Assembly: GCA_015350385.1 (NCBI GenBank)
Contig: WNKI01000001.1
Coordinates: 89,908 to 153,907, forward strand
Source of the DNA: Aculops lycopersici
Lineage: Eukaryota; Arthropoda; Arachnida; Trombidiformes; Eriophyidae
DNA length: 64,000 nt
Direction of reading: 5' to 3'
Both the position numbers and the translations under genes were made by a program. The notes under the pieces are model-generated. The model saw only the letters and a program-made list of their open reading frames with translations. It searched no databases and was not told the DNA's origin. Below are positions 8,673 through 17,598 of the stretch, piece after piece (the first letter of the stretch is position 1; each line of letters begins with the position of its first letter).

Positions 8673-9569
8673 ATGTTGGAAGAAAAAAACAAAAGGACAA
8701 ATGGGAAAGAACACAACCCATACTTCGTCGGCTTGGTCGACTTGTTGGCCGGTTCCCTCGGTGGTGCGGCCACTGTCGCTGTTGGCCAACCACTAGACAC
8801 GGTGAAGGTCAAGATGCAGACCTTTCCTCAGACCTACCCAAACTCCATCAAGTGCTTCATGTTGACCTTGAAAAATGAGGGACTATTCAGAGGTCTGTAT
8901 GCTGGAACGACACCCTCGTTGGCAGCAAACGTCGCCGAAAATGCAGTATTATTTTGCGCCTACGGCTACTGCAAGCAAGCAGTTTCAATGGTCACAGGTA
9001 GACATGGTGCCGACATGACAGTTCTCGACAAGGCTACCTCAGGATTTTTCGCAGCTTTCTTTTCTAGCTTTGCTCTCTGTCCAACCGAACTCATCAAGTG
9101 CAAGCTCCAAGCTCTCAGAGAGACCAAGTCGGATCCTATCTCGGCAACCGCTCTCACGAAGAGGATCATCAAGACAGAGGGTGTGCCTGGACTCTACAAT
9201 GGTCTCACATCTACAATAGCCCGAGAAATGCCTGGGTATTTCGCATTCTTCGGTGGCATTGAAGGAACCAAGTTCCTCTTGGCCAAATACACGCCGATCA
9301 AAGACGAATCACATCCTATGATGCCAGTTATGGCTGGTGGAGTCGGTGGGATGTGCCTCTGGCTCACCATCTTTCCTTTCGACTTAATCAAGTCTAGGAT
9401 ACAGGTGGAAAACTCAAAACTAAGCCTCAGTACAATGTTAGTGAAAATTATCCGTGAAGAGGGATTCAGGACTCTTTACAGAGGACTTACGCCTACACTG
9501 GTCAGAACCTTTCCGGCAACAGCAGCACTATTATTCACCATAGAAAAAACGAAGATGTTCATCCTTTAG
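8673..9569 (+). CDS. SLC25A15: Mitochondrial ornithine carrier
   Basis: A 298-residue mitochondrial carrier with three repeats of about 100 residues. Repeat signatures are PLDTVKVKMQ (repeat 1), PTELIKCKLQ (repeat 2) and PFDLIKSRIQ (repeat 3). Closest match by eye is the ornithine/citrulline carrier: QPLDTVKVKMQTFP (human QPFDTMKVKMQTFP), AENAVLFCAYGYC (human AENSVLFMCYGFC), CPTELIKCKLQ (human CPTELVKCRLQ), and GGVGGMCLWL (human GGVGGICLWL). It exchanges cytosolic ornithine for matrix citrulline across the inner membrane. Its 3' end faces ECSIT with only 71 bp between stop codons. Intronless. Confidence 0.92.
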   Translation: MLEEKNKRTNGKEHNPYFVGLVDLLAGSLGGAATVAVGQPLDTVKVKMQTFPQTYPNSIKCFMLTLKNEGLFRGLYAGTTPSLAANVAENAVLFCAYGYCKQAVSMVTGRHGADMTVLDKATSGFFAAFFSSFALCPTELIKCKLQALRETKSDPISATALTKRIIKTEGVPGLYNGLTSTIAREMPGYFAFFGGIEGTKFLLAKYTPIKDESHPMMPVMAGGVGGMCLWLTIFPFDLIKSRIQVENSKLSLSTMLVKIIREEGFRTLYRGLTPTLVRTFPATAALLFTIEKTKMFIL

Positions 9570-9640
9570 TTTCGAAAGCATAAATAACGCAGTAAACGAT
9601 CATTATTAATTAGTTAATCTAGATTTATACAAAACAAATA

Positions 9641-10894
9641 TTAGTTATGATTATGAGACCGATTGTTGCCAGAGAACCCATGCTCCTCGCTTTCAGATTT
9701 TTTTTCCGGATCAACGTTAGGATCCAAAAGCTCTGGGATTGGCTTGGGAAACCTGAAAACTACCTTCATATCATTTAGCTTGGGGTTAGACTGTTGCATA
9801 ATCTTCAACCATGAAAGGGCCGAGTCTTGACTAGAAGTTCCGGTAAATCCCACACTGAGCACGTAGCCGTCGTCGACAAAATACTGGTCCTTGATTGACT
9901 GTAACTTCTCTTCGACGGGTGCACCATAGAACTTCACCCTGAGTCTGTTGAAATTTACACCGTAAGGATTGGGTTCCCTCGCTTTAGCCTTAATCTTCGC
10001 AATCTCAGGATCTACTTTAGCCTTGAGGGTGAAAAAGTTGAGATATTTCGAATCAACGAATGCAAATCCTGCCTTCTCGAGGTACAAAGTCGACTTGGGA
10101 TCTAGATCATCTAATATTGCGTTCTGACTTCGGCTGGTGGAATAAACAATCCAGGTTTTGTCGATAGAGTCTGAGAGCTCGCTTGAGTGGGCTTTTATCA
10201 CCTTAGTTAGGGGATCAGAGTTCATTCTGTATAAAGCGACACAAGCCATTTCTATGGGGTTGTCTGGTATCTCTTCTGGTAATGGGTTGGGGTCAATGTT
10301 CCTACCTTTCATTGTCCAGTAGTTCAAAGTTGCAATATACTGTGCCACCAGGCTATGTTTAGTGAATATGGATATAATGATCCTGTTCAACTCTTTATCT
10401 GGTCTCAACCTATTAAATTCCATCTTACGAAGCAATCGGATGACTACTTGCTGCTGGGGAACATTTACAGGTCCAATTTCCCACTTCTTGGGATGATACC
10501 TGCCTTTTGGGAAGACTCGCAATAGTTCCTTGTAGGCGTTAAGATCTCTACTGAGTCCAAGCTCGTCGAATCTTGCTAGAGCCTCGTCGATAAATTCAAC
10601 ATAAGATATCCTACTGACAAACTTGCCATTCTCGTAATAATCTGAGAAAGCTTTCTGAAATATCTCAGCAGGTTTAGCTACTATGAGCTCCTTCTTTTCC
10701 TCCTCGATATCTAGCTTCTCTTTCATCTCCTTCGCATCTGATGATGCCATTCCTCTCAAGGGTTTTCTATTGAGTCCATCCAAACCGAACGCTAATCTTC
10801 TTGGGCCATTTTGGAACAAATATTGAGGGCTAGTGTTAGCTAATTTGAGCACCCTAGCTTGAAAAATCAGCTGCTGATAAAAGTTCTTCAGCAT
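9641..10894 (-). CDS. ECSIT: ECSIT, mitochondrial complex I assembly / Toll-pathway intermediate
   Basis: A 417-residue protein. The first ATG (10894) opens a mitochondrial-type presequence rich in Lys, Arg, Gln and Leu (MLKNFYQQLIFQARVLKL). The ECSIT core follows: RVFPKGRYHP (human RVFPKGKYIP), the PRQQ-equivalent VPQQQVVIRLLRKME, the PDKE segment, and LNYWTMKGRNIDPNPLPEEIPDNPIE (human FMNVNPFPVPRDLPQDPVE). The C-terminal TGTSSQDSALSWLK...VVFRFPKP matches the human AGAHDQATMAKWIQ...VVFRLAGS region. Known roles are assembly of respiratory complex I and TRAF6 signalling. It shares a 240 bp divergent promoter with TFB1M, another mitochondrial gene. Intronless. Confidence 0.88.
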   Translation of the reverse strand: MLKNFYQQLIFQARVLKLANTSPQYLFQNGPRRLAFGLDGLNRKPLRGMASSDAKEMKEKLDIEEEKKELIVAKPAEIFQKAFSDYYENGKFVSRISYVEFIDEALARFDELGLSRDLNAYKELLRVFPKGRYHPKKWEIGPVNVPQQQVVIRLLRKMEFNRLRPDKELNRIIISIFTKHSLVAQYIATLNYWTMKGRNIDPNPLPEEIPDNPIEMACVALYRMNSDPLTKVIKAHSSELSDSIDKTWIVYSTSRSQNAILDDLDPKSTLYLEKAGFAFVDSKYLNFFTLKAKVDPEIAKIKAKAREPNPYGVNFNRLRVKFYGAPVEEKLQSIKDQYFVDDGYVLSVGFTGTSSQDSALSWLKIMQQSNPKLNDMKVVFRFPKPIPELLDPNVDPEKKSESEEHGFSGNNRSHNHN

Positions 10895-11134
10895 TTTGTT
10901 ACGAACCACTGATTAACTCTAGAATCGATATAAGTCGAGATAAAACATTATAATCTGTCAAGTATTTAGCGTCTATATTACAGATTTGTAGGCTAGAATA
11001 AAGTTGCAGAAATTAGATGGCCAAACAGTGAAATTGGAAACTAGAATTCCCTGTAAGACGCTTCTCGTTCAACCTTTGAAAAATGAGACTAGAGAGCCCA
11101 CGTGCGCGTTGAAATGTAAACAAAAGTGGATTTG
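10895..11134. promoter_or_regulatory. Bidirectional promoter, ECSIT / TFB1M
   Basis: 240 bp between two mitochondrial-function genes read outward. It contains a CACGTG E-box at 11099-11104, 31 bp before the TFB1M ATG. No TATA box. Confidence 0.45.
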
Positions 11135-12412
11135 ATGATGTCGAAATATTTATACAAATCAATATTATCAAACGAAACCCACATAGGGATGCGTTGTCTT
11201 GCTTCCCTAGTCAAGAATGGTTCACAGATCGGCGAGGGCAAATCACTATTACCCAATTCGGCCTTCGTGAAGCCAACTATTGACCCAAAGCTTCTTCAGT
11301 TGAAGCCGAAAAAGCTACCACCTCAACCAAGGACACGGGACTTGTTACATGTTTACGGTCTGAAGGCGAAGAAAAATTTATCTCAGAATTTCCTACTCAA
11401 TCAGCATCTAGTCAATGGAATAGTCAGGGCGGCCGGCGTGATGCCAGGCCACAGAGTGGTAGAAATCGGTCCGGGGCCGGGTAACCTGACACGAGCCATT
11501 CTAGAGCAATCGCCATTCGAGGTGCTTGCAGTGGAAAAAGATCGCAGATTCCTACCTTTACTAGAGCAGCTTGCAGATTCTGTTCTACCCGGCCAACTTA
11601 AGATACTACTTGGAGATGCCCTAGATCATGACTTCCACAATATATTCGGCGAGGACCCGACACAGTTAGCCAGAAACTACGACTTACCCGAGAATCTGCC
11701 TGACTACTTGTTCAATTTTTCTCGTGACTGGCAGGAGGACCAGAGTCCATTGATAAGAGTCGTCGGCAACCTACCTTTCAGCATCTCAACAGCCTTATTG
11801 ATTAGATGGCTTCACCATATATCCTTGAGGCGGAGCTTTTGGCAGTACGGACGAGTGCCTATGGTTTTGACTTTCCAAGAAGAGGTGGCTAGACGAATTT
11901 GTGCAGAGCCCGCCACCCAGGAGCGTTCTCGGTTGTCTGCAATGGTGCAAAATTATTGTTATGTCGACTACAAGTTCACCATCTCGGGATTATCTTTTAC
12001 ACCACAAGCAAGAGTGAATACAGGAGTTGTAAGACTGAGCCCACGCAAAGAGCCATTCTGCAAGGCGCCTTTTAAACTTTTCGAAAAGTTTGTGAGGCAC
12101 CTGTTCCATCACAGAAATCATGACCTCCGGTACAATTATCTAACCTTGTTCCCCAAGGACATGGACGATTTAGCAAGCGATTGTTTCCGGAAGGCGCGAG
12201 TTAATCCAAGAATCACGCCTTACATGATAAGCAACTCGGAATTGTCTCGATTGTGCCAAGAATATCACAATATTTGCCTACAAGTACCTGCACTAATCGA
12301 ATTCAACTATCGTGCCGGCAAGCGGTTGGTTGCGGAGGATAGTCTCAAGATCTTGAAAGAAGCTGGCTTAGATCTCTTGAACCCAGACCCTGGCTCGCTT
12401 GCTACTCGGTAA
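11135..12412 (+). CDS. TFB1M: Mitochondrial 12S rRNA dimethyladenosine transferase 1
   Basis: A 425-residue KsgA/Dim1-type methyltransferase. N-terminal part is basic and mitochondrial-like (starts MMSKYLYKS). SAM-binding motif I is EIGPGPGNLT near residue 112, preceded by LSQNFLLNQHLVNGIV. Motif IV is NLPFSIS near residue 211, the catalytic N-L-P-F loop that dimethylates two adjacent adenines of the small-subunit rRNA hairpin. LTFQEEVARRI and FTPQARVNTGVVRL are also typical of the family. Longer than human TFB1M (346 aa), mainly through the N-terminus and an insertion of about 35 residues before motif IV. Start: two adjacent ATGs at 11135 and 11138. Intronless. Confidence 0.93.
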   Translation: MMSKYLYKSILSNETHIGMRCLASLVKNGSQIGEGKSLLPNSAFVKPTIDPKLLQLKPKKLPPQPRTRDLLHVYGLKAKKNLSQNFLLNQHLVNGIVRAAGVMPGHRVVEIGPGPGNLTRAILEQSPFEVLAVEKDRRFLPLLEQLADSVLPGQLKILLGDALDHDFHNIFGEDPTQLARNYDLPENLPDYLFNFSRDWQEDQSPLIRVVGNLPFSISTALLIRWLHHISLRRSFWQYGRVPMVLTFQEEVARRICAEPATQERSRLSAMVQNYCYVDYKFTISGLSFTPQARVNTGVVRLSPRKEPFCKAPFKLFEKFVRHLFHHRNHDLRYNYLTLFPKDMDDLASDCFRKARVNPRITPYMISNSELSRLCQEYHNICLQVPALIEFNYRAGKRLVAEDSLKILKEAGLDLLNPDPGSLATR

Positions 12413-12458
12413 AATGCATCAGTCGATAAAATTAGTGATCACGTCCGAGACTTGCAAC

Positions 12459-12839
12459 TTATTCCTTTTTGATGGCACTAAATTCCTTTTTCTGGAACCT
12501 CAACTTCAATCTCTCTAGGTGACCAATCAAGTCGTCCATTTTTCCTCTACTATCATCCATCTCTTGGCACAAGCTCAGCGTATCAAGTGCTCGGGTAGCA
12601 TCTTCCAGCGAGATAATCTGCTCCTCTTCAACCTGCCTTGCAATCGACTCTGTCTTTAAGCGCTGGTAGAGTTTCCTCTCATATCTTGACCATCGTTGGT
12701 AAACGGTAGGGTCAACAAAGCCACTTTTGAGCGCCTCCTCTTCTGGCTTCGCGTAACGGAAGAGATTGAACGACGGCTCAGTGGCTGTCGAATTCCAATC
12801 CTCATCCTCTGCTTCGTGTTTGGGTTTCTGAAGCGACAT
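12459..12839 (-). CDS. Uncharacterised charged coiled protein, paralogue A
   Basis: A 126-residue hydrophilic protein, mostly Glu/Lys/Arg-rich predicted helix, with no signal peptide. I do not recognise the family. It is clearly paralogous to the gene at 56119-56550: both have DW near the N-terminus, then F(N/S)LFR, PEEEA, VDPTVYQRW, LYQ(R/Q)LKTE, a second helix with a MEDI/LEDA-type block, and a third helix with (D/Q)LIG(H/D)L. The invariant VDPTVYQRW is the best family signature. The 5' leader is a CA-rich tract of repeated ACCAAACC-like units, also present in the paralogue. It is tail-to-tail with TFB1M (46 bp). Confidence 0.75.
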   Translation of the reverse strand: MSLQKPKHEAEDEDWNSTATEPSFNLFRYAKPEEEALKSGFVDPTVYQRWSRYERKLYQRLKTESIARQVEEEQIISLEDATRALDTLSLCQEMDDSRGKMDDLIGHLERLKLRFQKKEFSAIKKE

Positions 12840-13243
12840 GCGAGCAGGTTTGGTTTGGTTTGTTTGGTAGGTTGGTTTTGGTTTGGTTTGGTCGGTTATG
12901 GTTCCGATCTATAGACAACTATTAATCAATTTTGTGGTTCTGATCAGTGTTTTAATCATGCGCCGGGCATGAATTGAATGATCATCGTATGTTCCGGGGA
13001 TAACTCTAATCAATCACATATTCGGTCTGATAATCCTTTCTTCACTGACCCTGTCAAGTGGATGATGCTATTTCGCCGTATGCCCACGAAATCGCACACA
13101 GCATTCTCATGCCGGTAAATTGATAGCGTTCCAAGCACAGAACGCAAACCGCCACACTGAATACGAAAACATCATGACTCGCGTCATCGAAGCGAGCAGA
13201 CTCATTATTTATGTCATGATTCCCACAAATAAAACTTATCGAA
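12840..13243. promoter_or_regulatory. Divergent intergenic region, paralogue A / GCC2-like
   Basis: 404 bp. Bases about 12845-12897 are a run of GGTTT/TTGG units (ACCAAACC on the minus strand) forming the 5' leader of paralogue A. The rest shows no recognisable element. Confidence 0.45.
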
Positions 13244-14728
13244 ATGTCAGTTTCGACGCCAGTTGTCGAAGAGATCAGGCATGAAGATCCTCCGGATGGA
13301 CCCACTCAGCAACCAACTGAACAGCTGAACAAGATTGAGATGACCAACGACCATGAGAACCATGAGGAGTTGGCTACGTCGGACAAACCCCCCGACAAGA
13401 CGACTCGCGATGCAGCTGAGAAGGTAGAAAGAAAGAAGGAAGATGACAAGTTGTCAATGTATAAGGCTCTTGCAATAAAGCTAAAGAAGGAACTGGTGAA
13501 ATGTAGAGACGAGTTGCAAAATCTCAGGGATGTCAGTGAAAAAGAATCAGGGACGCTGAAATCGAAAGTTGAGGAGCTCGAGGAAACACTCGCTAGCGAG
13601 AGGCTGGCCAATACCACCAAGACTGCAACTCTTGAAGCCTCAATAAGGAGTCTCAAAGGTCAGCTAGATGAAGCCGAACAAGATCTGCATGCAATCCACA
13701 TTGAATTCGAGGCTTACAAAACACGAGCCACAAAAATAATGCAACAAAATAATTCATCGCAATCGAGTGTAAGTAAAACCATCGAGGAAGAGAGGTACAA
13801 GCAGTTGAGAGCCTTAAATGAAGAGCAGAAGAAACAGATCACAAGGCTTGAATCACAGCTCGAAGCTAGTCAAGCTAAAAACTTGGAATTAGATATGGAG
13901 TCTAAACAATTTAAGTCTCAGTTTGAACAATTGAGAGCCGAACTCGAAGAGCATGATAATCTGAGGAGTAAGTGTGAATCCTTGACCAAGGAAAACAACA
14001 ACCTCAAGGTTGCACTCAGACAGTTCAGAACCAAGTTCAGTGATGTATCCTCCGAGTGTGAGATTCCCTACGCCTTCTGTGATGACGATCAAAACTCATT
14101 CGGACTCGGAAAGAGGACTGAACTCAAGGCTGATGGAGATAGAGAAAGCGAGTTATTAGAACCAGAAAGCTCAATGACTCGCACAACTCCCAATGCAGAT
14201 CCGGAAAAATGCAGATTAGGTTCAGAGGGAAACCGGAGCGAGTCTTCCCCGAGCGTTTCCATCAAGGATGATTCCCAAACAAACTCAAGTTCCTCAAACT
14301 CAAGTTCCGCTTTCGTTCATATCAAGCCTTCAAGTACAAGCCAGACTAATGCCTTCGAAGTAATTAGTGGTTCCTCGGTCACATCGGAAGACGCTCAAAG
14401 TCAGATAGACAATCTTACAAAGGCTTATATGGACAGTGAGAGGACCAATGCTCTGTTGTCAAACCAAGTGAGAGCATTGAAAGAAGAGGTCCACCGAATA
14501 CAAAGGGCGAACGAGCGCATGGATTTAGTCGAGAATCTCGAGTACCTCAAGAACGTCATGTTTAAATTTTTATCCCTAGATAGCAATCAGCATGAGCAAA
14601 AGCAGCGCCTTGTGCCAGTATTAAGTACAGTTCTCAAATTGAGTCCCGATGAGACGGCCAAGTTGAACTCTCTTGCGACGCCCGAAAGCATGGTAACGAG
14701 TATGGCAAGCTCGTTCTTCAAGTTGTAA
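13244..14728 (+). CDS. GCC2: GCC2/GCC185-like golgin with C-terminal GRIP domain, short form
   Basis: A 494-residue coiled-coil protein. The C-terminal GRIP domain begins about residue 427 (ENLEYLKNVMFKFLSLD, then LVPVLSTVLKLSPDETAKL; human GCC2 has ANLEYLKNVLLQF and LLPVINTMLQLSPEEKGKL). GRIP domains bind Arl1 or Rab6 on the trans-Golgi. The segment before it, SERTNALLSNQVRALKEEVHRI, matches human ATNAILMEQIKLLKSEIRRL, and FEAYKTRATKIMQQN matches human FESYKVRVHNVLKQQ. The alignment therefore covers the C-terminal part of GCC2. Human GCC2 is about 1,680 residues, so this is roughly a third of the usual length. A Ser-rich linker (about 275-385) separates coils from GRIP. Tail-to-tail with ABT1 (32 bp). 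Intronless. Confidence 0.85.
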   Translation: MSVSTPVVEEIRHEDPPDGPTQQPTEQLNKIEMTNDHENHEELATSDKPPDKTTRDAAEKVERKKEDDKLSMYKALAIKLKKELVKCRDELQNLRDVSEKESGTLKSKVEELEETLASERLANTTKTATLEASIRSLKGQLDEAEQDLHAIHIEFEAYKTRATKIMQQNNSSQSSVSKTIEEERYKQLRALNEEQKKQITRLESQLEASQAKNLELDMESKQFKSQFEQLRAELEEHDNLRSKCESLTKENNNLKVALRQFRTKFSDVSSECEIPYAFCDDDQNSFGLGKRTELKADGDRESELLEPESSMTRTTPNADPEKCRLGSEGNRSESSPSVSIKDDSQTNSSSSNSSSAFVHIKPSSTSQTNAFEVISGSSVTSEDAQSQIDNLTKAYMDSERTNALLSNQVRALKEEVHRIQRANERMDLVENLEYLKNVMFKFLSLDSNQHEQKQRLVPVLSTVLKLSPDETAKLNSLATPESMVTSMASSFFKL

Positions 14729-14760
14729 TTGGAATATCTCAAACTTTAATAACATAAATA

Positions 14761-15516
14761 TCACTTAAATATTCTACTCAGTAGATCTTCGTCAACCGAT
14801 ACGGCGAGTTCTTCACCATGACTTCTAGGTTTCTTCTGTTTTGAAGAGAGATCATTTGGTATCTTGCTAGAGATCTTGCCGCCATCTTCACCCTTACGGA
14901 CCTTCTTCAACCTCTTCGCCCTCTCGGTCATCTTCTGATAAAAGTCGACTTGTTTCTTCGTTTGGCTCATCTCGAAGATCCTCCTCTGATCGCGGACAGC
15001 CTTGTCGTGGATAAGCTGCTCGGTCAGGTGGACCCACTTAAATTTGTGCAAGTACTTAATGTTCCAAATCTGACCGTTCATCTTGCAGTGTTTCCTTCCA
15101 TATTGCAAAGGAGTTCCGTTGAGAGTTTTTGCGACACTCTTGGCCACGCGTTTTTTCTTAAACTCGATCCAACCTTCGAGATAGCACCGTTTTTTCTTCT
15201 CGTCTCGTTCTAGGAATATCCGGCCAACCTCGCCAAACTCGCTCATAATTTCTCGAAGCAGCTTGACGTTCAAACCCTCTGGTATGTAGCTCAAGTAGAT
15301 AATCCCGTATTTGTATTTCTTTTCCGCCGTTGCGCTGAGTTCATGTTCGGTTGTATCGAGTTCATCGCTTGCGTTTTCATCGTCTAATAGATTTTCCTCG
15401 TTGGATTCTGGATCAACTTTGTCCCTAACTAATTCATTATGATCTGATTGGCTAGTTGGCTGATCTTCTATCGTCTTGTCTGATAGATACTCGCTTAGAT
15501 CACCATTTTTATCCAT
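14761..15516 (-). CDS. ABT1: Activator of basal transcription 1 / Esf2, SSU processome RNA-binding protein
   Basis: A 251-residue protein with an acidic N-terminus and one RRM at about 70-150. Matches to ABT1: GIIYLSYIPEGLN (human GIIYLGHIPPRFR), FGEVGRIFLE (human YGEVGRVFFQ), LEGWIEFKKKRVAKSVA (human TEGWVEFRDKRIAKRVA), WNIKYLHKFKWVHLTE (human WNLKYLHRFTWSHLSE), and the C-terminal LLSRIF (human LLARIF). The yeast orthologue Esf2 acts in 18S rRNA processing with the DEAD-box protein Dbp8. A CACGTG E-box lies about 50 bp upstream. Intronless. Confidence 0.92.
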   Translation of the reverse strand: MDKNGDLSEYLSDKTIEDQPTSQSDHNELVRDKVDPESNEENLLDDENASDELDTTEHELSATAEKKYKYGIIYLSYIPEGLNVKLLREIMSEFGEVGRIFLERDEKKKRCYLEGWIEFKKKRVAKSVAKTLNGTPLQYGRKHCKMNGQIWNIKYLHKFKWVHLTEQLIHDKAVRDQRRIFEMSQTKKQVDFYQKMTERAKRLKKVRKGEDGGKISSKIPNDLSSKQKKPRSHGEELAVSVDEDLLSRIFK

Positions 15517-15875
15517 CTTGCAAGATTCGTGTGATTTTATTTAGGTTTGTTGTTAAATTTTTGCAAACACGTGAATGCCCTGCTACTCGCTGACGTGCCA
15601 GCGTGCTCCGCTCGCAATGAATATACGATTATTCGGCTTTCGACTGTATGTTTTTCGTGCTCTACCTGGTGTATCTCACTTAACTCACCTGATTCTACGA
15701 TTGCATTAGCTGTTGATTGTATCACCACTTATTCGTTTTGAGCAGCGATAGAAAGTCTCTTTCGGCGTTCGCCTGAAAATTTGGACAAACTCACAAATCC
15801 CGCTAGAATCTTCGAGTATTGATGATGATTAGATTGAATGATGATGATGATGACGATGACTGTGCATGCGGCCAA
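15517..15875. promoter_or_regulatory. ABT1 upstream region / PP2A B56 3' flank
   Basis: 359 bp. A CACGTG E-box lies at 15568-15573. A TGATGATGA microsatellite-like tract at about 15820-15858 adjoins the B56 3' end. Nothing coding was seen. Confidence 0.4.
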
Positions 15876-17252
15876 TTAGCGACCAAAGAGGGCAGCATTC
15901 TCGTTGGCCATTTGCTGTACCTTTAGCCACTTTCTATCCGTATCCTCCCTATCTGCTAGCTCGCCTTGCAACTTGGCCTTGTGTTTCTCGACCAAATCAG
16001 CAAACAATCTTTGGTTCATTTCGGTGGATAGCTTAATTGCATTGTAGATTAATCCGTGAATAGTCTTGTTCCAATGCGAGCGTGGATCTATGTGGAGTGC
16101 GGGGAATACAATGGGCAGTATGGTTTGCACGTTGTCGTTGATCAGGCTAAGAATGTACTCGTTGTTCCAAAAGTACAGAACCCTTTCGGCCACCTGGAAT
16201 TGATTTGAGCGTATGCATCTGGCTAGTTGTCTGAATAGGATCACCATAATCTTTTGAAACTCACTAGGCTCAATGATTTCGAGGATTTCCTCAATCTCAT
16301 TGAGGAACATGACTTCTTTGGTGCTATGCACCTTGGGCCAGTACCTGAGCAAGCTGACGACAACTTGTTCGGTTAGTGTCTGATCCTTCTCAATAAACTG
16401 GACAATACAATAGGCTAGTTGTGCATGATATGCGCTAAGTGTGCGGGCCTTGTGTAGGGGCATGAGCACTTTGATGAGGAACATTTTGTGCTCTTCTTTG
16501 AGTGGTGTGACAAATCCGTTTATGATGCTGCCCAAGATTTCGAGCAAATCCGAGATGCCGTTGTGATACTCCGACTCGTAGATGAAGGAGAAGAAGATGT
16601 TGTTTATCTGGCGTCTTATGTAGGAACGGAGGCCTAGGAAGCGACCGTAGATGCGGTGGAGAATGGTCTTGAGGTAGTCGCGCTCCCGGGGGTCTTCGCT
16701 CTCGAAGAGCTCTAGGAGGTTGAGCACGAACTTGTTGTTAATATAGAGCTTAGCCCGATTTGTGTCGAAGTGGGGCGAGTCAAGGAATCTGATAAGTAGA
16801 TTGTAGACTAATTGTAGGTGCGGCCACGAGGGCTCCAGTGGCGGCTCGTCTTCCTCTGGGTCAAACTCGGGTACGTTTTGGTTCGAAGATGGTGGCAGGG
16901 AGCGAAAGATATTGATTGCAAACATGTGGAATAGATCCTCATATAGAGACTCGATTGGCATTATCAGATCCGGCTCATCAAGCATCACGTCTTCTAAATC
17001 GACTAAAGCCGAGCTCTTGGCCTCCTTCTCCTCCAGATTCCCAAACGGGTTCTGACTAAAGTCGTATATCTTGCAGCATAACTCTATCTTCTGCTTGAAC
17101 AGTCTCTCGCGCTCGCCTAGATCCACGATGTCCTTGAGCTTAGGCGGTGATGGTGGTGATTGGTTGGATTGTTGCGACTGGAATCCAGCCTCAGTTAGCT
17201 CTTGCTGGTCGGTGTCCTGGTTCGGTGCTTCCGATTCTTGTGTTGAATCCAT
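15876..17252 (-). CDS. PPP2R5: PP2A regulatory subunit B56 (B' family)
   Basis: A 458-residue HEAT-like repeat protein of the B56 family, which directs PP2A to substrates carrying LxxIxE motifs. The core is highly conserved: FRSLPPSSN, FDPEEDEPPLEPSWPHLQLVY, FESEDPRERDYLKTILHRIYGRFLG, RRQINNIFF, ISDLLEILGSIINGF, and HWNKTIHGLIYNA. The short C-terminal tail (ending FGR after a charged helix) resembles the alpha/epsilon type more than the long-tailed gamma/delta type. Start is the first ATG, at 17252. The catalytic subunit lies in this window at 31.7-32.6 kb. Divergent from TSEN2. Intronless. Confidence 0.95.
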   Translation of the reverse strand: MDSTQESEAPNQDTDQQELTEAGFQSQQSNQSPPSPPKLKDIVDLGERERLFKQKIELCCKIYDFSQNPFGNLEEKEAKSSALVDLEDVMLDEPDLIMPIESLYEDLFHMFAINIFRSLPPSSNQNVPEFDPEEDEPPLEPSWPHLQLVYNLLIRFLDSPHFDTNRAKLYINNKFVLNLLELFESEDPRERDYLKTILHRIYGRFLGLRSYIRRQINNIFFSFIYESEYHNGISDLLEILGSIINGFVTPLKEEHKMFLIKVLMPLHKARTLSAYHAQLAYCIVQFIEKDQTLTEQVVVSLLRYWPKVHSTKEVMFLNEIEEILEIIEPSEFQKIMVILFRQLARCIRSNQFQVAERVLYFWNNEYILSLINDNVQTILPIVFPALHIDPRSHWNKTIHGLIYNAIKLSTEMNQRLFADLVEKHKAKLQGELADREDTDRKWLKVQQMANENAALFGR

Positions 17253-17598
17253 GGCGTCGGTCAATGGAACTGATTGATGGAATAATTTGGCATCACAAGC
17301 CTACCGGTGGCATGATTAAAGTAAACATAAATATAAATAATAATAAAATCACCGTAACGTTTTAAGCGCAACCCTGGAAGTGGCTCGCGTCATGAAGTTC
17401 GTTGCACGTTCGTGGTAGCTTAAGCTTCGACACTACAAACGGCGGCAACTTTCTCTGTGTGCAAGTCACTATTTTTTGATACATTTCGTTGAAAGCGTCG
17501 TACTGTTGACATGTAATTCAGCCATGTTATCGTGCATAGGGCTCCAGTATTGCAAATTCCTCGGAAATATGTTTATTAGCCTCGACATTCCCTATTAA
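17253..17598. promoter_or_regulatory. Divergent promoter region, PPP2R5 / TSEN2
   Basis: 346 bp between outward-reading genes. AT-rich near 17315-17360; no TATA box or coding potential that I can support. Confidence 0.35.
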
